Source of the DNA: Phocaeicola plebeius | GTDB taxonomy: Bacteria; Bacteroidota; Bacteroidia; Bacteroidales; Bacteroidaceae | Length of the DNA stretch: 64,000 nucleotides | Direction of reading: 5' to 3' | NCBI GenBank assembly: GCA_004558305.1 | Contig: SFDG01000002.1 | Span: 1-64,000 of the forward strand | Part shown: piece after piece, positions 27,715-37,734 of the stretch | Layout: each line of letters begins with the position of its first letter | How positions within the stretch are numbered: the stretch's first letter is position 1 | The notes under the pieces: generated by a model | Seen by the model: only the letters and a program-made list of their open reading frames with translations | Told to the model about the DNA's origin: nothing | The model's database searches: none | Program-made: the position numbers and the translations under genes

Positions 27715-28359
27715 ATGGAAATGCCTTCGTTTGTCCAGATTTTGGACTTCATCGGAACTTTTGCGTTTGCCATCAGTGGTATCCGCCTGGCTTCGGCCAA
27801 GCGGTTCGACTGGTTCGGCGCTTACATTGTGGGACTGGCCACTGCCATTGGGGGAGGTACCATCCGCGACGTGCTGCTGGATGTGCCCCCGGTGTGGATG
27901 ACCGACTCTTTCTACCTGTTGTGTACGGGTTTCTCCCTGCTGTTTGTCATCATTTTCGGCAAGTACCTGATTCACCTGAACAATACGTTCTTCCTGTTCG
28001 ACAGCATCGGACTGGCCCTGTTCACGGTTGTAGGGTTCGACAAGAGCATGGCCCTGGGCTATCCGTTCTGGGTGTCAATCATTATGGGCAGCATTACGGG
28101 TGCCGCAGGCGGTGTGCTTCGCGATGTCTTTATCAACGAAATCCCGCTGATTTTCCGCAAGGAAATCTATGCCATGGCCTGCGTGGTCGGCGGACTGGTC
28201 TACTGGATGTGCCTGAAGTCGGGGATGGAGAACTATCTGTCTCAGATCATCGGGGGAACGACTGTCTTCCTGACGCGCATACTGGCCGTGAAGTATCATG
28301 TCACCCTGCCCATCCTGAAAGGTGACGAGAGCGGGAACGAACACCATCTGATTAACTGA
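27715..28359 (+). CDS. TRIC-type cation channel family protein (UPF0126/YicG-like)
   Basis: A 214-residue integral membrane protein with about seven hydrophobic helices in two repeats. The repeat signatures are FAFAISGIRLA with GGGTIRDVLL, and GLALFTVVGFDKSMA with GAAGGVLRDVFINEIPLIF, as in prokaryotic trimeric intracellular cation channels. It may conduct K+ or transport glycine; the physiological role is unsettled. It ends facing the OmpA lipoprotein across a hairpin. Confidence 0.87.
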   Translation: MEMPSFVQILDFIGTFAFAISGIRLASAKRFDWFGAYIVGLATAIGGGTIRDVLLDVPPVWMTDSFYLLCTGFSLLFVIIFGKYLIHLNNTFFLFDSIGLALFTVVGFDKSMALGYPFWVSIIMGSITGAAGGVLRDVFINEIPLIFRKEIYAMACVVGGLVYWMCLKSGMENYLSQIIGGTTVFLTRILAVKYHVTLPILKGDESGNEHHLIN

Positions 28360-28383
28360 CGGAGAACAACAGGACAGCGCAGT

Positions 28384-28462
28384 AAAAGGCACAAAGCTGC
28401 AAAAGGTGTAGTCGGAGGGGGAAATCCCCTGCCTTTACGACCTTTGCGGCTTTGTGCCTTTA
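28384..28462. terminator. Bidirectional hairpin between convergent genes
   Basis: Arms AAAAGGCACAAAGCTGCAAA... (from 28384) and the complementary CCTTTGCGGCTTTGTGCC (28441-28458) form a long imperfect stem around a G-rich/C-rich inner hairpin (GAGGGGG / CCCCT). It shares the GCACAAAG word set with the hairpin at 10873. Confidence 0.7.
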
Positions 28463-28477
28463 TTGCGGTATGTCCGC

Positions 28478-29197
28478 TTACTGGAGCGTTCCTGTTTCCG
28501 CCTGCTGGATCATGGCCTGGCTGGCGTACATGTAGACTTCTACACGACGGTTCTCCTTACGGCCTGCCTCGGTGGAGTTGTCGGCCACGGGATTGGCTTC
28601 GCCCATACCCTGCACCGTCTTGATCTGGTTGCCGGCGGCTCCGCACTGCATCAGGTAGGACGATACGCTCTGTGCGCGTTCCTGCGACAGGTTGAGGTTC
28701 TTCTTTTGGCTCTCGGCAACCGTGCTGTTGCGCCAGCCTTGGTTGTCGGTGTAGCCGTAGATGTCCACATCCATGTCTGCGTTCTGCTTCAGTACGTTGT
28801 TGGCGAACTTGCTCAGCGAGGCCTTGGCACCACTGCTCAGTTCGGCACTTCCCGTATTGTACAGGATGCCCGAGTCGAAGGTCACTTTGACGGCCTGTAG
28901 GCCGTTGTTGTCGACCACCTGTTCCACCTGTGCACCTTCGATGGCGGCTGCCTGCTCGGCGGCCTTGTCCATCTTCTTGCCGATGAGTACGCCGGCACCT
29001 GTACCGACAGCGGCACCTACGGCAGCGCCGATGGCTGCTCCCTTGCCGTGTCCGGCAATCCCGCCGATGATGGCTCCGAGAGCTGCACCGCTGCCGCCTC
29101 CAATCAGACCGCCTTTGGCGGTATTGTTCATGCTTCCGCAACTGCTAACCACCAAGCATCCGCTCAGCAGGATAGCCATGTAACTGGTCTTTTTCAT
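28478..29197 (-). CDS. OmpA-family lipoprotein with glycine-zipper segment
   Basis: A 239-residue lipoprotein, lipobox LVVSSC with lipid Cys at 20. Residues about 30-75 form a Gly/Ala-rich zipper (GGLIGGGSGAALGAIIGG, AAIGAAVGAAVGTGAG) of the kind that inserts in membranes. Residues about 105-225 form an OmpA-like peptidoglycan-binding domain with VDIYGYTDNQG, NLSQERAQSV and NRRVEVYM; the Asp and Arg contact diaminopimelate. It probably tethers the outer membrane to the cell wall, like YiaD/YfiB proteins. It is monocistronic by spacing (58 bp after glyA). Confidence 0.9.
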   Translation of the reverse strand: MKKTSYMAILLSGCLVVSSCGSMNNTAKGGLIGGGSGAALGAIIGGIAGHGKGAAIGAAVGAAVGTGAGVLIGKKMDKAAEQAAAIEGAQVEQVVDNNGLQAVKVTFDSGILYNTGSAELSSGAKASLSKFANNVLKQNADMDVDIYGYTDNQGWRNSTVAESQKKNLNLSQERAQSVSSYLMQCGAAGNQIKTVQGMGEANPVADNSTEAGRKENRRVEVYMYASQAMIQQAETGTLQ

Positions 29198-29255
29198 ACG
29201 TTAAGTCTTTTGTCAGTTTGAATAGTGTTTATTATCAATGCATTGAATAGCCTTC

Positions 29256-30536
29256 TCAATAAGCGAACAGCGGATATTGCTTCATGGTTTCGTTCACCCG
29301 CTGGCGGACACTGGCAATGACGGCTTCGTTGTCGACATTGGAAAGTACCGTTTCAATCATCTCCGCGATTTCTTCCATGAAGGCTTCCTTTGCGCCACGG
29401 GTCGTAATGGCCGGTGTGCCCAGACGGATGCCCGAGGTCTGGAAGGCAGAGCGTGTGTCGAACGGCACCATGTTCTTGTTCACGGTGATGTCGGCCGATA
29501 CCAGTGCCTTTTCGGCCACTTTTCCAGTGAGGTCGGGGTACTTGCTGCGCAGGTCGACCAGCATGGAGTGGTTATCCGTACCGCCCGAAACGATGGTGAA
29601 GCCGCGGTCCATAAGTGCCTTGGCCAGTGCCCGTGCATTCTTCTGCACCTGTACGGCATATTCTTTCCATTCAGGCTGGAGAATTTCACCGAAGGCTACA
29701 GCCTTGGCGGCGATGACATGTTCCAGCGGTCCGCCCTGGATGCCGGGGAAGACGGCAGAGTCAAGCAGTTGCGACATCATTTTGATTTCACCCTTCGGAG
29801 TCTTCTTGCCCCACGGGTTGGGGAAGTCCTTACCCATCATGATGACGCCTCCGCGAGGTCCGCGCAGGGTCTTGTGGGTCGTGGAGGTGACGATGTGAGC
29901 ATACTTCACGGGGTTGTCCAGTACGCCGGCAGCAATCAGTCCGGCGGGGTGGGCCATGTCAATCATCAGCAGTGCGCCTACCTTGTCGGCGATTTCGCGC
30001 ATACGCCGGTAGTCCCATTCGCGGGAGTAGGCCGAGCCGCCGCCGATAATCAGTTTCGGATGTTCGCGAAGGGCTACTTCTTCCATCTGGTCGTAGTCCA
30101 CCCGTCCGGTTTCCTTGTTCAGGTTGTACTCGCAGGGCGTATAGATGATGCCCGATGTGTTGACCAATGATCCGTGCGACAGATGGCCGCCGTGGGCCAG
30201 GTTCAGTCCCATGAACTTGTCGCCGGGATTCAGTACGGCCAGGAAAACGGCAGCGTTGGCCTGTGCGCCCGAGTGTGGCTGTACATTGGCCCATTCGGCA
30301 CCGAAGATCTGCTTCAGACGGTCGATGGCGATGCGTTCGCTCTCGTCCACCACTTCGCAGCCTCCGTAGTAGCGTTTGCCCGGATAGCCTTCTGCGTACT
30401 TGTTGGTCAGGCAGGAACCCATAGCCTGCATGACTTCGTCACTGACAAAGTTCTCGGAGGCAATCAGTTCGATGCCCTTCAGCTGACGCTGGTGCTCTCT
30501 TTCGATGATGTCGAAAATTGCGTTGTCTTTTTTCAT
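29256..30536 (-). CDS. glyA: Serine hydroxymethyltransferase
   Basis: A 426-residue PLP enzyme that interconverts serine plus tetrahydrofolate with glycine plus methylene-tetrahydrofolate. The PLP lysine is K222 in [21 protein letters not shown] at 24-30 and [15 protein letters not shown] are the conserved N-terminal blocks. Length is normal. It lies 35 bp after the PorT-like gene on the same strand. The product links with gcvP, also in this window, in one-carbon metabolism. Confidence 0.97.
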   Translation of the reverse strand: MKKDNAIFDIIEREHQRQLKGIELIASENFVSDEVMQAMGSCLTNKYAEGYPGKRYYGGCEVVDESERIAIDRLKQIFGAEWANVQPHSGAQANAAVFLAVLNPGDKFMGLNLAHGGHLSHGSLVNTSGIIYTPCEYNLNKETGRVDYDQMEEVALREHPKLIIGGGSAYSREWDYRRMREIADKVGALLMIDMAHPAGLIAAGVLDNPVKYAHIVTSTTHKTLRGPRGGVIMMGKDFPNPWGKKTPKGEIKMMSQLLDSAVFPGIQGGPLEHVIAAKAVAFGEILQPEWKEYAVQVQKNARALAKALMDRGFTIVSGGTDNHSMLVDLRSKYPDLTGKVAEKALVSADITVNKNMVPFDTRSAFQTSGIRLGTPAITTRGAKEAFMEEIAEMIETVLSNVDNEAVIASVRQRVNETMKQYPLFAY

Positions 30537-30571
30537 TGCTATTTGTTTGTTAATGGTTTGTAATCTGTCTG

Positions 30572-31318
30572 TCAGAATATCACGCCCAGGGAGAAGCTCA
30601 GCACGTTCCTCTGTCGCCGGATGCGGATGTCCTTCAGGTTGTCAGGGGCTTCAGTAGCCGCGCGGTCGAAGCCGACCGAACGGGTCAGGTTGTGCAGCCC
30701 CGTTTCGTAGCGGAAGTCAAAGAAGATGTTGGTGATGCTCACGGCCAGTCCACCCGTCAGGCTGCACGAGAACGGATGGAGGCGTTCGTGGATGTCCTGT
30801 TGGTAGAATCCCGTGTAGGTGGTGCTGGTGTGCTTCTGCCAGATGTAGGTGACCTGTGGTCCTATGAAGAACGACATCTGGTAGGGCGGAGCATCGACGA
30901 ACTTGTAGCCATAGAGCAGGGGAAGGGCGACGGTGTGAATCTGGCTTTTGACCAGCATGTCCGATTTCAGCAGTCCCTCGTTCTCGCCCCTGTCGGTGGC
31001 GGCGATGCTTCCCTTCGACACGGCATACGTGGCTTCCGTCTGCAGGAAATGATGGTTCCTCAGGTTGAAGCGGAGGAAGAATGTGCCGAAATATCCCACC
31101 TTGTAGTTGTTCTGCAGGTGTTCCACCTTCTGCCCTCCTACCTTCAGCTCGTGGATGATGAACATGGTCGAGTTGAACCCGGCCTTGATCCCCGCATTGA
31201 CTCTCGGTCCGGTAGTTTTCGGGTAGTAGGACACCTCTGTCTGGGCGGCTCCCTTCTGGCAGAAGAGGACACCACCGGCGGCCACCAGTAAATACACGAC
31301 CTTGTTCATGTTCCGCAT
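30572..31318 (-). CDS. PorT-like outer-membrane beta-barrel protein
   Basis: A 248-residue exported protein: a signal peptide ([14 protein letters not shown]... then GAAQ) followed by alternating short strands. Examples are [53 protein letters not shown], and a terminal FSLGVIF ending in Phe. This fits the PorT/outer-membrane beta-barrel domain 2 family. Cargo or ligand is unknown; the type IX PorT itself is only one branch. An ATG three codons in (MNKVVYLL) is an equally good start. It lies between the flavin reductase (14 bp) and glyA. Confidence 0.8.
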   Translation of the reverse strand: MRNMNKVVYLLVAAGGVLFCQKGAAQTEVSYYPKTTGPRVNAGIKAGFNSTMFIIHELKVGGQKVEHLQNNYKVGYFGTFFLRFNLRNHHFLQTEATYAVSKGSIAATDRGENEGLLKSDMLVKSQIHTVALPLLYGYKFVDAPPYQMSFFIGPQVTYIWQKHTSTTYTGFYQQDIHERLHPFSCSLTGGLAVSITNIFFDFRYETGLHNLTRSVGFDRAATEAPDNLKDIRIRRQRNVLSFSLGVIF

Positions 31319-31332
31319 CCGTTATCGTTGGT

Positions 31333-31899
31333 TCATTTCTTCTTCTCTACCGACCATCCGAACTTGCCCACTTTCTCTCCCAGTTCGTAGTAGCCCCCGT
31401 GGACGTATGCCAGCAGGTTGGCCTTCGCCAGCTCGAACTTGCCGGTCTCCGTGTTCAAGTACCGTTCGTCCGCCTTCACGTTCACCACATCGGCGATGAA
31501 CAGGTGGTGCGACCCAAGGGCAAGGATGTCCTTCACGCGGCATTCGATGCACAGGGGCGATTCCTCGACGATGGGCGCGCTGACGCATGTCGCCTTGCCC
31601 GGTGTCAGTCCGGTTTCGCGGAACTTGTTGTAATCCCTTCCCGAACGGACGCCACACCAGTCGGTGGAACGGGCCATCTCCTTGGTGGTCAGGTTAATGA
31701 CAAACTCCATGTTCTTCTTCAGAAGTGCGTAGGAGTGGCGCTCGGGCCGGACGGATATGGAACACATGGGCGGGTTGGTACAGACGGTGCCCACCCATGC
31801 CACCGTGATGAGGTTGTATTCCTCCTCCGTGCTGCCGCAGCTCACCAGGGCGGCCGGCACGGGATAGATCATCGTTCCCGGCTTCCAGTCCTGTTTCAT
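31333..31899 (-). CDS. Flavin reductase-like FMN-binding protein
   Basis: A 188-residue flavoredoxin/flavin reductase domain protein. The N-terminal PVPAALVSCGSTEEEYNLITVAWVGTVCTNPPMCSISVRPERHSY is the FMN-binding split barrel (substrate loop then conserved T-x-P-P-x). ECRVKDIL and HHLFIADVVNVKADE complete the fold. It may reduce flavin or act as an electron carrier; the partner is unknown. It begins 4 bp after pyrI ends, in a run pyrB-pyrI-flavin reductase-PorT-like-glyA. Confidence 0.87.
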   Translation of the reverse strand: MKQDWKPGTMIYPVPAALVSCGSTEEEYNLITVAWVGTVCTNPPMCSISVRPERHSYALLKKNMEFVINLTTKEMARSTDWCGVRSGRDYNKFRETGLTPGKATCVSAPIVEESPLCIECRVKDILALGSHHLFIADVVNVKADERYLNTETGKFELAKANLLAYVHGGYYELGEKVGKFGWSVEKKK

Positions 31900-31903
31900 G
31901 CGG

Positions 31904-32362
31904 TCAGAGCAGCTTGATGTTTTCCACGCTCTGCTCCTTCTCGCAGTAGTGGCATTTCAGCAGTCCGTGCTCCTTGTCGATGACATGGAAATACGTCTGC
32001 ATCGGTTCGTTGTTGGTAATGCACTTGGGGTTGTTGCACTTCACGATGCCTTTCAGCTGGTCGGGCATTACCACGTATTTCTTTTCCACCACCTCGTAGT
32101 TGCGGATGATGTTCAACTTGATGTTGGGAGCCACCACCGAGAGGCGGCTGATTTCCCCTTCGCTGAAGAAGCGGTCGGCAATCTTGATGATGCCTTTGCG
32201 TCCCAGTTTCTTGCTCTCGAAATTGTTGCCGATGGTGATGTTCGTGTCCATGTGCTGCAGGTCGAGCAAGGACACCACCGTGAAGAGCTTGTCGGAGGGG
32301 ATATGGTCGATTACCGTCCCGTTCTGCAGGGCGGCCACCTGGAGTTCTTTCTTCGTTGTCAT
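31904..32362 (-). CDS. pyrI: Aspartate carbamoyltransferase regulatory subunit
   Basis: A 152-residue subunit that confers CTP/ATP allostery on the PyrB catalytic trimer. The N-terminal nucleotide-binding domain holds [19 protein letters not shown]. The C-terminal zinc domain has the four cysteines in [10 protein letters not shown] and KCHYCEKEQ. It lies 27 bp after pyrB. Confidence 0.96.
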   Translation of the reverse strand: MTTKKELQVAALQNGTVIDHIPSDKLFTVVSLLDLQHMDTNITIGNNFESKKLGRKGIIKIADRFFSEGEISRLSVVAPNIKLNIIRNYEVVEKKYVVMPDQLKGIVKCNNPKCITNNEPMQTYFHVIDKEHGLLKCHYCEKEQSVENIKLL

Positions 32363-32389
32363 GTTGGTTCAATGATTAAAGTCCGGTTA

Positions 32390-33334
32390 TTAATGATTCT
32401 CCGTATCCGCCTTCACTTCGTCCAGCGTGATTCCCAGCACATCGCAGAGAATGGCTTCGCGGGCATACAGCCCGTTCTGTGCCTGGCGGAAGTAGTAGGC
32501 TTTTTCGTTCTCGTCCACGTCGTAGGCGATCTCGTTCACGCGGGGCAGCGGGTGCAGGATGCGCAGGTTCGGACGGGTCTTCTCCAGCATCTTGTTGTGG
32601 AGGATGTAGACGTCTTTCACTCGCTCGTACTCCATGAGGTCGGTGAAGCGTTCGCGCTGCACGCGTGTCATGTAGAGGATGTCTGCATCGGCAATCACAT
32701 CTTCGTTGAACTCCGTGTGCTCGTAGAAACGGATGCTGTGCTCCTTGCAGTACAGCTTGTATTCTTCCGGCATCTTCAGTTCCTCGGGGGCGATGAAGTG
32801 AAAAGTAGGGTTGAAGTGGCGCATGGCCATGAGCAGCGAATGGACGGTGCGCCCGTATTTCAGGTCGCCCACCAGGTAGATGTTCAGGTTTTCCAGTGTT
32901 CCTTGGGTCTTATAGATGGAATACAAGTCGAGCATGGTTTGCGACGGGTGCTGGTTGGCTCCGTCTCCGGCGTTCACGATGGGTACGGGAGCCACTTCGC
33001 TGGCATAGCGGGCCGCTCCTTCCAGAAAGTGTCGCATCACGATGATGTCTGCATAGTTGCTCACCATGAGGATGGTATCTTTCAGCGTTTCTCCCTTTGA
33101 CGAGCTGGTCACCTTAGGGTCGGTAAATCCGATGACCCTTGCTCCCAGGCGGTTGGCCGCTGTCTCAAAGCTCAGCCGTGTACGGGTCGAGGGCTCAAAG
33201 AAAAGGGTGGCTACCACCTTCCCGTCCAGCAGGTGCCGGTTGGGCTTCTTTTCAAATTCTTGTGCCATTTCCAGCAGATACATAATCCGTTCCTTGGAAT
33301 GGTTCGCAATCGTTACTAAACTTCTATTTTCCAT
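32390..33334 (-). CDS. pyrB: Aspartate carbamoyltransferase catalytic subunit
   Basis: A 314-residue transcarbamoylase for the second step of pyrimidine synthesis. The carbamoyl-phosphate loop is [13 protein letters not shown], followed by SSKGETL and the HPSQT block ([14 protein letters not shown]). The aspartate loop is HPLPRVNEI. The start at 33334 (MENRSLVTI) gives the normal length; a 19-codon upstream extension begins too close to the promoter to be used. It is the first gene of the pyrBI operon. Confidence 0.96.
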   Translation of the reverse strand: MENRSLVTIANHSKERIMYLLEMAQEFEKKPNRHLLDGKVVATLFFEPSTRTRLSFETAANRLGARVIGFTDPKVTSSSKGETLKDTILMVSNYADIIVMRHFLEGAARYASEVAPVPIVNAGDGANQHPSQTMLDLYSIYKTQGTLENLNIYLVGDLKYGRTVHSLLMAMRHFNPTFHFIAPEELKMPEEYKLYCKEHSIRFYEHTEFNEDVIADADILYMTRVQRERFTDLMEYERVKDVYILHNKMLEKTRPNLRILHPLPRVNEIAYDVDENEKAYYFRQAQNGLYAREAILCDVLGITLDEVKADTENH

Positions 33335-33388
33335 ATTCTTGGTTGATAAGTTGCTTCTCAATTCAGGGATAGATTCTCTATCAGAGTT

Positions 33389-33396
33389 CAAAGGTA
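33389..33396 (-). promoter_or_regulatory. -7 box of pyrB
   Basis: Minus-strand TACCTTTG, 55 bases before the pyrB ATG. It is preceded by an A/T-run but no exact TTTG at -33. Confidence 0.6.
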
Positions 33397-33481
33397 TTTA
33401 AAAAAAACGGAATGGCCTACGCTTTTAAGGAATATTTCAACGAAGTTTTTCCAGATAGATGGAGAATTCAAAGTTTTTCCC

Positions 33482-33489
33482 TAATTTTG
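33482..33489 (+). promoter_or_regulatory. -7 box of the PBP1A gene
   Basis: TAATTTTG, 60 bases before the ATG at 33549. No clear -33 element is seen. Confidence 0.5.
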
Positions 33490-33548
33490 CGACCTGATAG
33501 AGAAGGGAGGCACATTGCCTTCCGGCAGAAACAACATTATTGATATAT

Positions 33549-35876
33549 ATGAGAAAGAAACTGATTGTTTGTCTGTGGGTGGTGCTGGTGCTGGCTGTCG
33601 GCGCAGTGGCGGCTGTCTTCACGGCCATTGCCCAGGGACGTATCGGCTACGTGCCGCCGGTAGAGGAACTGGAGAATCCGAACTTGAAGTTTGCCACGCA
33701 AATCATCTCCGATGACGGCCAGCTGCTGGGCACTTGGTCGCTCAGCAAGGAAAACCGTGTGTTCGTGGGCTATCAGGACCTTTCGCCCCATTTGGTCAAT
33801 GCCCTCATTGCCACCGAGGATGTCCGCTTCAGTGAGCATTCGGGCATCGATATGAGGGCGTTTTTCCGTGCGCTCATCAAGCGCGGCGTGTTGATGCAGA
33901 AGAACGCGGGCGGAGGAAGTACCATTACCCAGCAGTTGGCCAAGCAGTTCTATTCGCCCACGGCCGACAACATGATGGAGCGTGCCTTGCAGAAGCCCAT
34001 CGAGTGGGTCATTGCGGTGAAGCTCGAACGCTATTATACCAAGGAGGAAATCCTGACCATGTACCTTAACAAGTTCGACTTCCTGAACAACGCCGTGGGT
34101 ATCCAGACGGCAGCAAAGACCTATTTCGCCAAGAATCCGCAGGATCTGAGCATCGAGGAGGCTGCCACGCTGGTCGGTATGTGCAAGAATCCGTCGTTCT
34201 TCAATCCGCGTCGCTTCAACGAGCGTTGCCGGGGGCGGCGCAACACGGTGCTCGACCAGATGCGGAAGGCAGGATACCTGACGGATGCCGCGTGCGACTC
34301 GCTGCAGGCGCTTCCGCTGACGCTGAAGTTCCAGCCGGTCGACCACAAGGACGGACTGGCCACGTATTTCCGTGAGTATCTTCGCTGGTTCATGACGGCC
34401 AAGGAGCCGCAACGCAGCAATTACCGCGGATGGCAGATGCAGCAGTATTACGAGGATTCCATCAACTGGAAAAACAATCCTCTGTTCGGCTGGTGCCACA
34501 AGAACAAGAAGAAAGATGGCACGACATACAATATCTATACCGACGGTCTGAAAATCCATACTACTCTCAACTCCCGTATGCAGCAGTATGCCGAAGAAGC
34601 GGTGGCTGAACACGTGGCCGGCTATCTGCAGCCGCGGTTCTTCAAGGAGAAGCAGGGACGCAAGACGGCTCCGTACACGAATGTGCTGACGCAGGAGGAG
34701 GTGGACCAGATTCTGAACCGATCCATGAAACAGACCGACCGCTACCGGGCGATGAAGGCCAGTGGCTGTTCGGAAACGGAAATCCGAAAGGCGTTCGATA
34801 CGAAGATTCCTATGACCGTGTTCTCTTATAGTGGAGACAAGGATACCATCATGTCGCCGATGGACAGTATCAAGTACTATAAGCACTTCCTGCGCACGGG
34901 CTTCATGTCGATGGATCCTGTCACCGGGTATGTGAAGGCGTATGTGGGCGGTCCCAACTACAATTATTTCCAGTACGACATGGCCATGAAGGGCCGACGT
35001 CAGGTAGGGTCTACCATCAAGCCCTACCTGTATTCGCTGGCTATGGAGAACGGGTTCTCCCCGTGTGACCCTGTGCGCAATGTCGAGCTGACCCTGTTCG
35101 ATGAGAACGGCCGTGCCTGGTCGCCCAACAACTCGTCGAAGGCGCATTATGGGGAGGTGGTGACGCTGAAGTGGGGACTGGCCAACTCAAACAACTGGAT
35201 TTCAGCTTACCTGATGAGCAAGCTCAGCCCTTACTCCCTGGTGCGGCTGATTCATGCATTCGGAATTCTGAACAAGGATATACAGCCTACCATTTCGCTT
35301 TGCCTGGGTCCTTGTGAGATTTCCGTGGGCGAGATGGTGAGTGCTTATACGGCCTTTGCCAACCGTGGTATCCGTACGGCTCCGTTGTTCGTTACCCGTA
35401 TCGAAGATAATGAAGGTAATGTGGTGGGTACGTTCACCCCGCAGGTGGATGAAGTCATCAGTGAATCCAGTGCTTACAAGATGCTGGTCATGCTGCGGGC
35501 GGTCATCAACGAAGGAACGGGCGGACGCATCCGTCGTCTGTATCACATCACGGCCGACATGGGAGGCAAGACGGGTACGACCAACCGCAACTCGGACGGT
35601 TGGTTCATGGGCTTTACTCCTTCGCTGGTGTCGGGTTGCTGGGTCGGCGGCGAAGAACGCGACATTCACTTCGACCGCATGGCCGACGGTCAGGGAGCTT
35701 CCATGGCATTGCCGATCTGGGGATTATATATGCAGAAGGTGTATGCAGACAAGACGCTGGGCTATACGCAGGACGAGTGTTTCGATGTACCGGAGGATTT
35801 CGATCCGTGCAAGGACAAGCTGACGGAGATGGAGGAACAGAACGCCAGCCGTTTGGATGATGTCTTCTTTAATTGA
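33549..35876 (+). CDS. Penicillin-binding protein 1A (bifunctional transglycosylase/transpeptidase)
   Basis: A 775-residue class A PBP that polymerises and crosslinks peptidoglycan. An N-terminal membrane helix (about 3-25) is followed by a GT51 domain with catalytic E90 in ATEDVRFSEHSG and the GGGSTITQQLAKQFY block. The transpeptidase domain has S488 in GSTIKPYLY (SxxK), SNN in ANSNNWISAYL, and KTGTT near residue 675. A long linker with Tyr/Lys (about 280-430) is typical for Bacteroidetes. The start is the ATG at 33549; an in-frame TTG at 33540 is less likely. It diverges from pyrB. Confidence 0.95.
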   Translation: MRKKLIVCLWVVLVLAVGAVAAVFTAIAQGRIGYVPPVEELENPNLKFATQIISDDGQLLGTWSLSKENRVFVGYQDLSPHLVNALIATEDVRFSEHSGIDMRAFFRALIKRGVLMQKNAGGGSTITQQLAKQFYSPTADNMMERALQKPIEWVIAVKLERYYTKEEILTMYLNKFDFLNNAVGIQTAAKTYFAKNPQDLSIEEAATLVGMCKNPSFFNPRRFNERCRGRRNTVLDQMRKAGYLTDAACDSLQALPLTLKFQPVDHKDGLATYFREYLRWFMTAKEPQRSNYRGWQMQQYYEDSINWKNNPLFGWCHKNKKKDGTTYNIYTDGLKIHTTLNSRMQQYAEEAVAEHVAGYLQPRFFKEKQGRKTAPYTNVLTQEEVDQILNRSMKQTDRYRAMKASGCSETEIRKAFDTKIPMTVFSYSGDKDTIMSPMDSIKYYKHFLRTGFMSMDPVTGYVKAYVGGPNYNYFQYDMAMKGRRQVGSTIKPYLYSLAMENGFSPCDPVRNVELTLFDENGRAWSPNNSSKAHYGEVVTLKWGLANSNNWISAYLMSKLSPYSLVRLIHAFGILNKDIQPTISLCLGPCEISVGEMVSAYTAFANRGIRTAPLFVTRIEDNEGNVVGTFTPQVDEVISESSAYKMLVMLRAVINEGTGGRIRRLYHITADMGGKTGTTNRNSDGWFMGFTPSLVSGCWVGGEERDIHFDRMADGQGASMALPIWGLYMQKVYADKTLGYTQDECFDVPEDFDPCKDKLTEMEEQNASRLDDVFFN

Positions 35877-35935
35877 CGGTCTGTTCCTTGCAGGGAAGTG
35901 CTGAAACAGACGGAATCCTTCTCTGTGTTTTCATG

Positions 35936-35990
35936 TGCAAGCGAAGAATCTGTAAAGCGTTAGTGGATGTTTTCAGATACTTCGCTTGCA
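35936..35990. repeat. Short palindromic repeat copy
   Basis: Arms TGCAAGCGAAG (35936-35946) and CTTCGCTTGCA (35980-35990) are perfect over 11 bp. The flanks GAAGAATCTGTAAAGCGTTAGTGGATG and ACTCAGAATGA are shared with the copy at 42419-42496. It lies between the PBP1A stop and the tRNA-Arg terminator. Confidence 0.8.
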
Positions 35991-36013
35991 CTCAGAATGA
36001 AAATAGGTATATA

Positions 36014-36066
36014 AAAAACGAGGAATTCCGCCTTTTGACATTCTGTCAGCAAAATTCCTCGTTTTT
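36014..36066 (-). terminator. Terminator of the tRNA-Arg pair
   Basis: Arms AAAAACGAGGAATT (36014-36027) and AATTCCTCGTTTTT (36053-36066) are perfect over 14 bp. The hairpin abuts the encoded CCA end of the second tRNA on the minus strand; the A run at its 5' side gives U-rich RNA after the stem. Confidence 0.8.
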
Positions 36067-36142
36067 GGTGATTCGGCTGCGACTCGAACGCAGAACCGTC
36101 GCCTTAGAAGGGCGATGCTCTATCCAGTTGAGCTACCGAACC
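36066..36142 (-). tRNA. tRNA-Arg (TCT), distal copy
   Basis: On the minus strand the acceptor GGTTCGG pairs with CCGAATC (one wobble), with discriminator A and the CCA end encoded at 36066-36068. The anticodon stem TCGCC/GGCGA encloses CTTCTAA, with anticodon TCT at 36106-36108. The T-loop GTTCGAGTC is present. Confidence 0.97.
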
Positions 36143-36154
36143 AGCCTTGTGTAC

Positions 36155-36231
<77 letters not shown>

Positions 36232-36247
36232 AGCCTTAATTGCGGTG

Positions 36248-36278
36248 CAAAGGTACAACATTTTTTGGATTTATCCAA
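36248..36278 (-). promoter_or_regulatory. Promoter of the tandem tRNA-Arg genes
   Basis: Minus-strand TACCTTTG at 36248-36255 with a minus-strand TTG 20 bases upstream (about 36276-36278). It is close to the 5' end of the first tRNA. Confidence 0.75.
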
Positions 36279-36322
36279 CTTTCAAGGCAAAATTCTATCT
36301 TTCTTTTGCCGACATTCGTTAT

Positions 36323-37618
36323 TTATGAATATTTCCGTGGATAACGAATCAAGATACTCCCCAGGGCGAACAGTGCCAGGGAGATTGGATAGTAGAGATG
36401 GCGGATAATGGCGATGGGAGAAAGCTGGGACAGTTCTGCTGCGATGAGCATCTGGGCACCATACGGAATGATGCCTTGCACGATGCAGGAGAACGTGTCG
36501 AGCAGACTGGCACACTTCCGCTTGTCCACCTTGAACCGTTCGGCGATGTCGCTGGCCAGCGGTCCGACGGTGATGATGGCAATGGTGTTGTTGGCGGTAC
36601 ACAGGTTCGCCAGGCCGACCAGGGCAGCTATACTCAGTTCGGCTCCCTGCTTGCTGTTGACCTGGCGGGTCAGGGCATGGAGAATGTAGTCCACCCCACC
36701 GTTGAAACGTATCAGTTCCAGCATTCCTCCGGCCATCAGTGTCACAATGATCAGTTCGCCCATGCCCAGCATCCCCTCCGACAGGGCGTTGAACCATCCG
36801 AATACGTCAAAATAACCTTCTGCCAGTCCGATGCAGCCGGTCGACAGCATACCCAGCAGCAGCACCAGCGTGACGTTCATGCCGGCAAAGGCTGTGCCCA
36901 GCACGATGATATAGGGAATCACTTTCACCCATTCGATGGGGGTCGGATCGTCATACACCTGCATGTTCCATCCTTGCACCGTATAGTAGCTCAGCACCAA
37001 CAGGGCGGCGGGCAGGACAATCAGGAAGTTGACCCTGAACTTGTCGCGCATGGCACACCCCTGTGTGCGGGTGGCGGCAATGGTGGTGTCGGAGATGAAC
37101 GACAGGTTGTCGCCGAAAAAAGCGCCGCCGATGACCAGTGCTGTCATGAAACTGGCCTCCATGCCGGTTCGGTCGGCAATTCCGGCCGCTACGGGAACCA
37201 GGGCAACGATGGTGCCGACCGATGTGCCGATGGACAGCGACACGAAGCAGGCAGCCAGGAAGATCCCCCCCAGCAGTAATTGTCCGGGCAGCAGACAGAG
37301 GGTGAGGTTGACCGTGGCATCAATGGCCCCGATGCTTTTGGCCGACTGGGCGAAAGCGCCTGCCAGGATGAAAATCCAGATCATGAGCAGGATGTTCTTG
37401 TTGGCGGCTCCTGCCGAGTATTGCAGGATGCGGTCGTTCAGGCTCAGTCCGCGGGTGATGGCAACCGCATAAATGGATGCCACCAGGAAGGCGATGGTGA
37501 TGGGTACCTTGTAGAAATCGCCCACAATGAGGGAGGTGACCAAGTAAAGGCAGAGGAATACCACCAGGGGCGACAAGGCCCAGAGGCTGGGCCGCTTGGT
37601 AATGGGAGTCAGTTTCAT
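36323..37618 (-). CDS. Na+/H+ antiporter, NhaC family
   Basis: A 431-residue membrane protein with about eleven hydrophobic helices. FVSLSIGTSVGTIVALVPVAAGIA and GGAFFGDNLSFISDTTIAATRTQGC are the hallmark NhaC regions with intramembrane polar residues. It exchanges sodium for protons, or may move a carboxylate; many NhaC proteins are unassigned. It is the last gene in the transcript lacI-uxaA-nhaC, 116 bp after uxaA. The context suggests it supports hexuronate or organic-acid metabolism, but this is only inference. Confidence 0.87.
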   Translation of the reverse strand: MKLTPITKRPSLWALSPLVVFLCLYLVTSLIVGDFYKVPITIAFLVASIYAVAITRGLSLNDRILQYSAGAANKNILLMIWIFILAGAFAQSAKSIGAIDATVNLTLCLLPGQLLLGGIFLAACFVSLSIGTSVGTIVALVPVAAGIADRTGMEASFMTALVIGGAFFGDNLSFISDTTIAATRTQGCAMRDKFRVNFLIVLPAALLVLSYYTVQGWNMQVYDDPTPIEWVKVIPYIIVLGTAFAGMNVTLVLLLGMLSTGCIGLAEGYFDVFGWFNALSEGMLGMGELIIVTLMAGGMLELIRFNGGVDYILHALTRQVNSKQGAELSIAALVGLANLCTANNTIAIITVGPLASDIAERFKVDKRKCASLLDTFSCIVQGIIPYGAQMLIAAELSQLSPIAIIRHLYYPISLALFALGSILIRYPRKYS

Positions 37619-37734
37619 GAGTGTACAAAAAGATTAATGGAAAACACGGCGGTACGGCATGCCCTTCTCGCCGCTGGGGGAGAAGGGCTTTTTCCGTAGC
37701 TCTGTGTTCGTTTCGTTGGTTGGTTGAGGCTGTC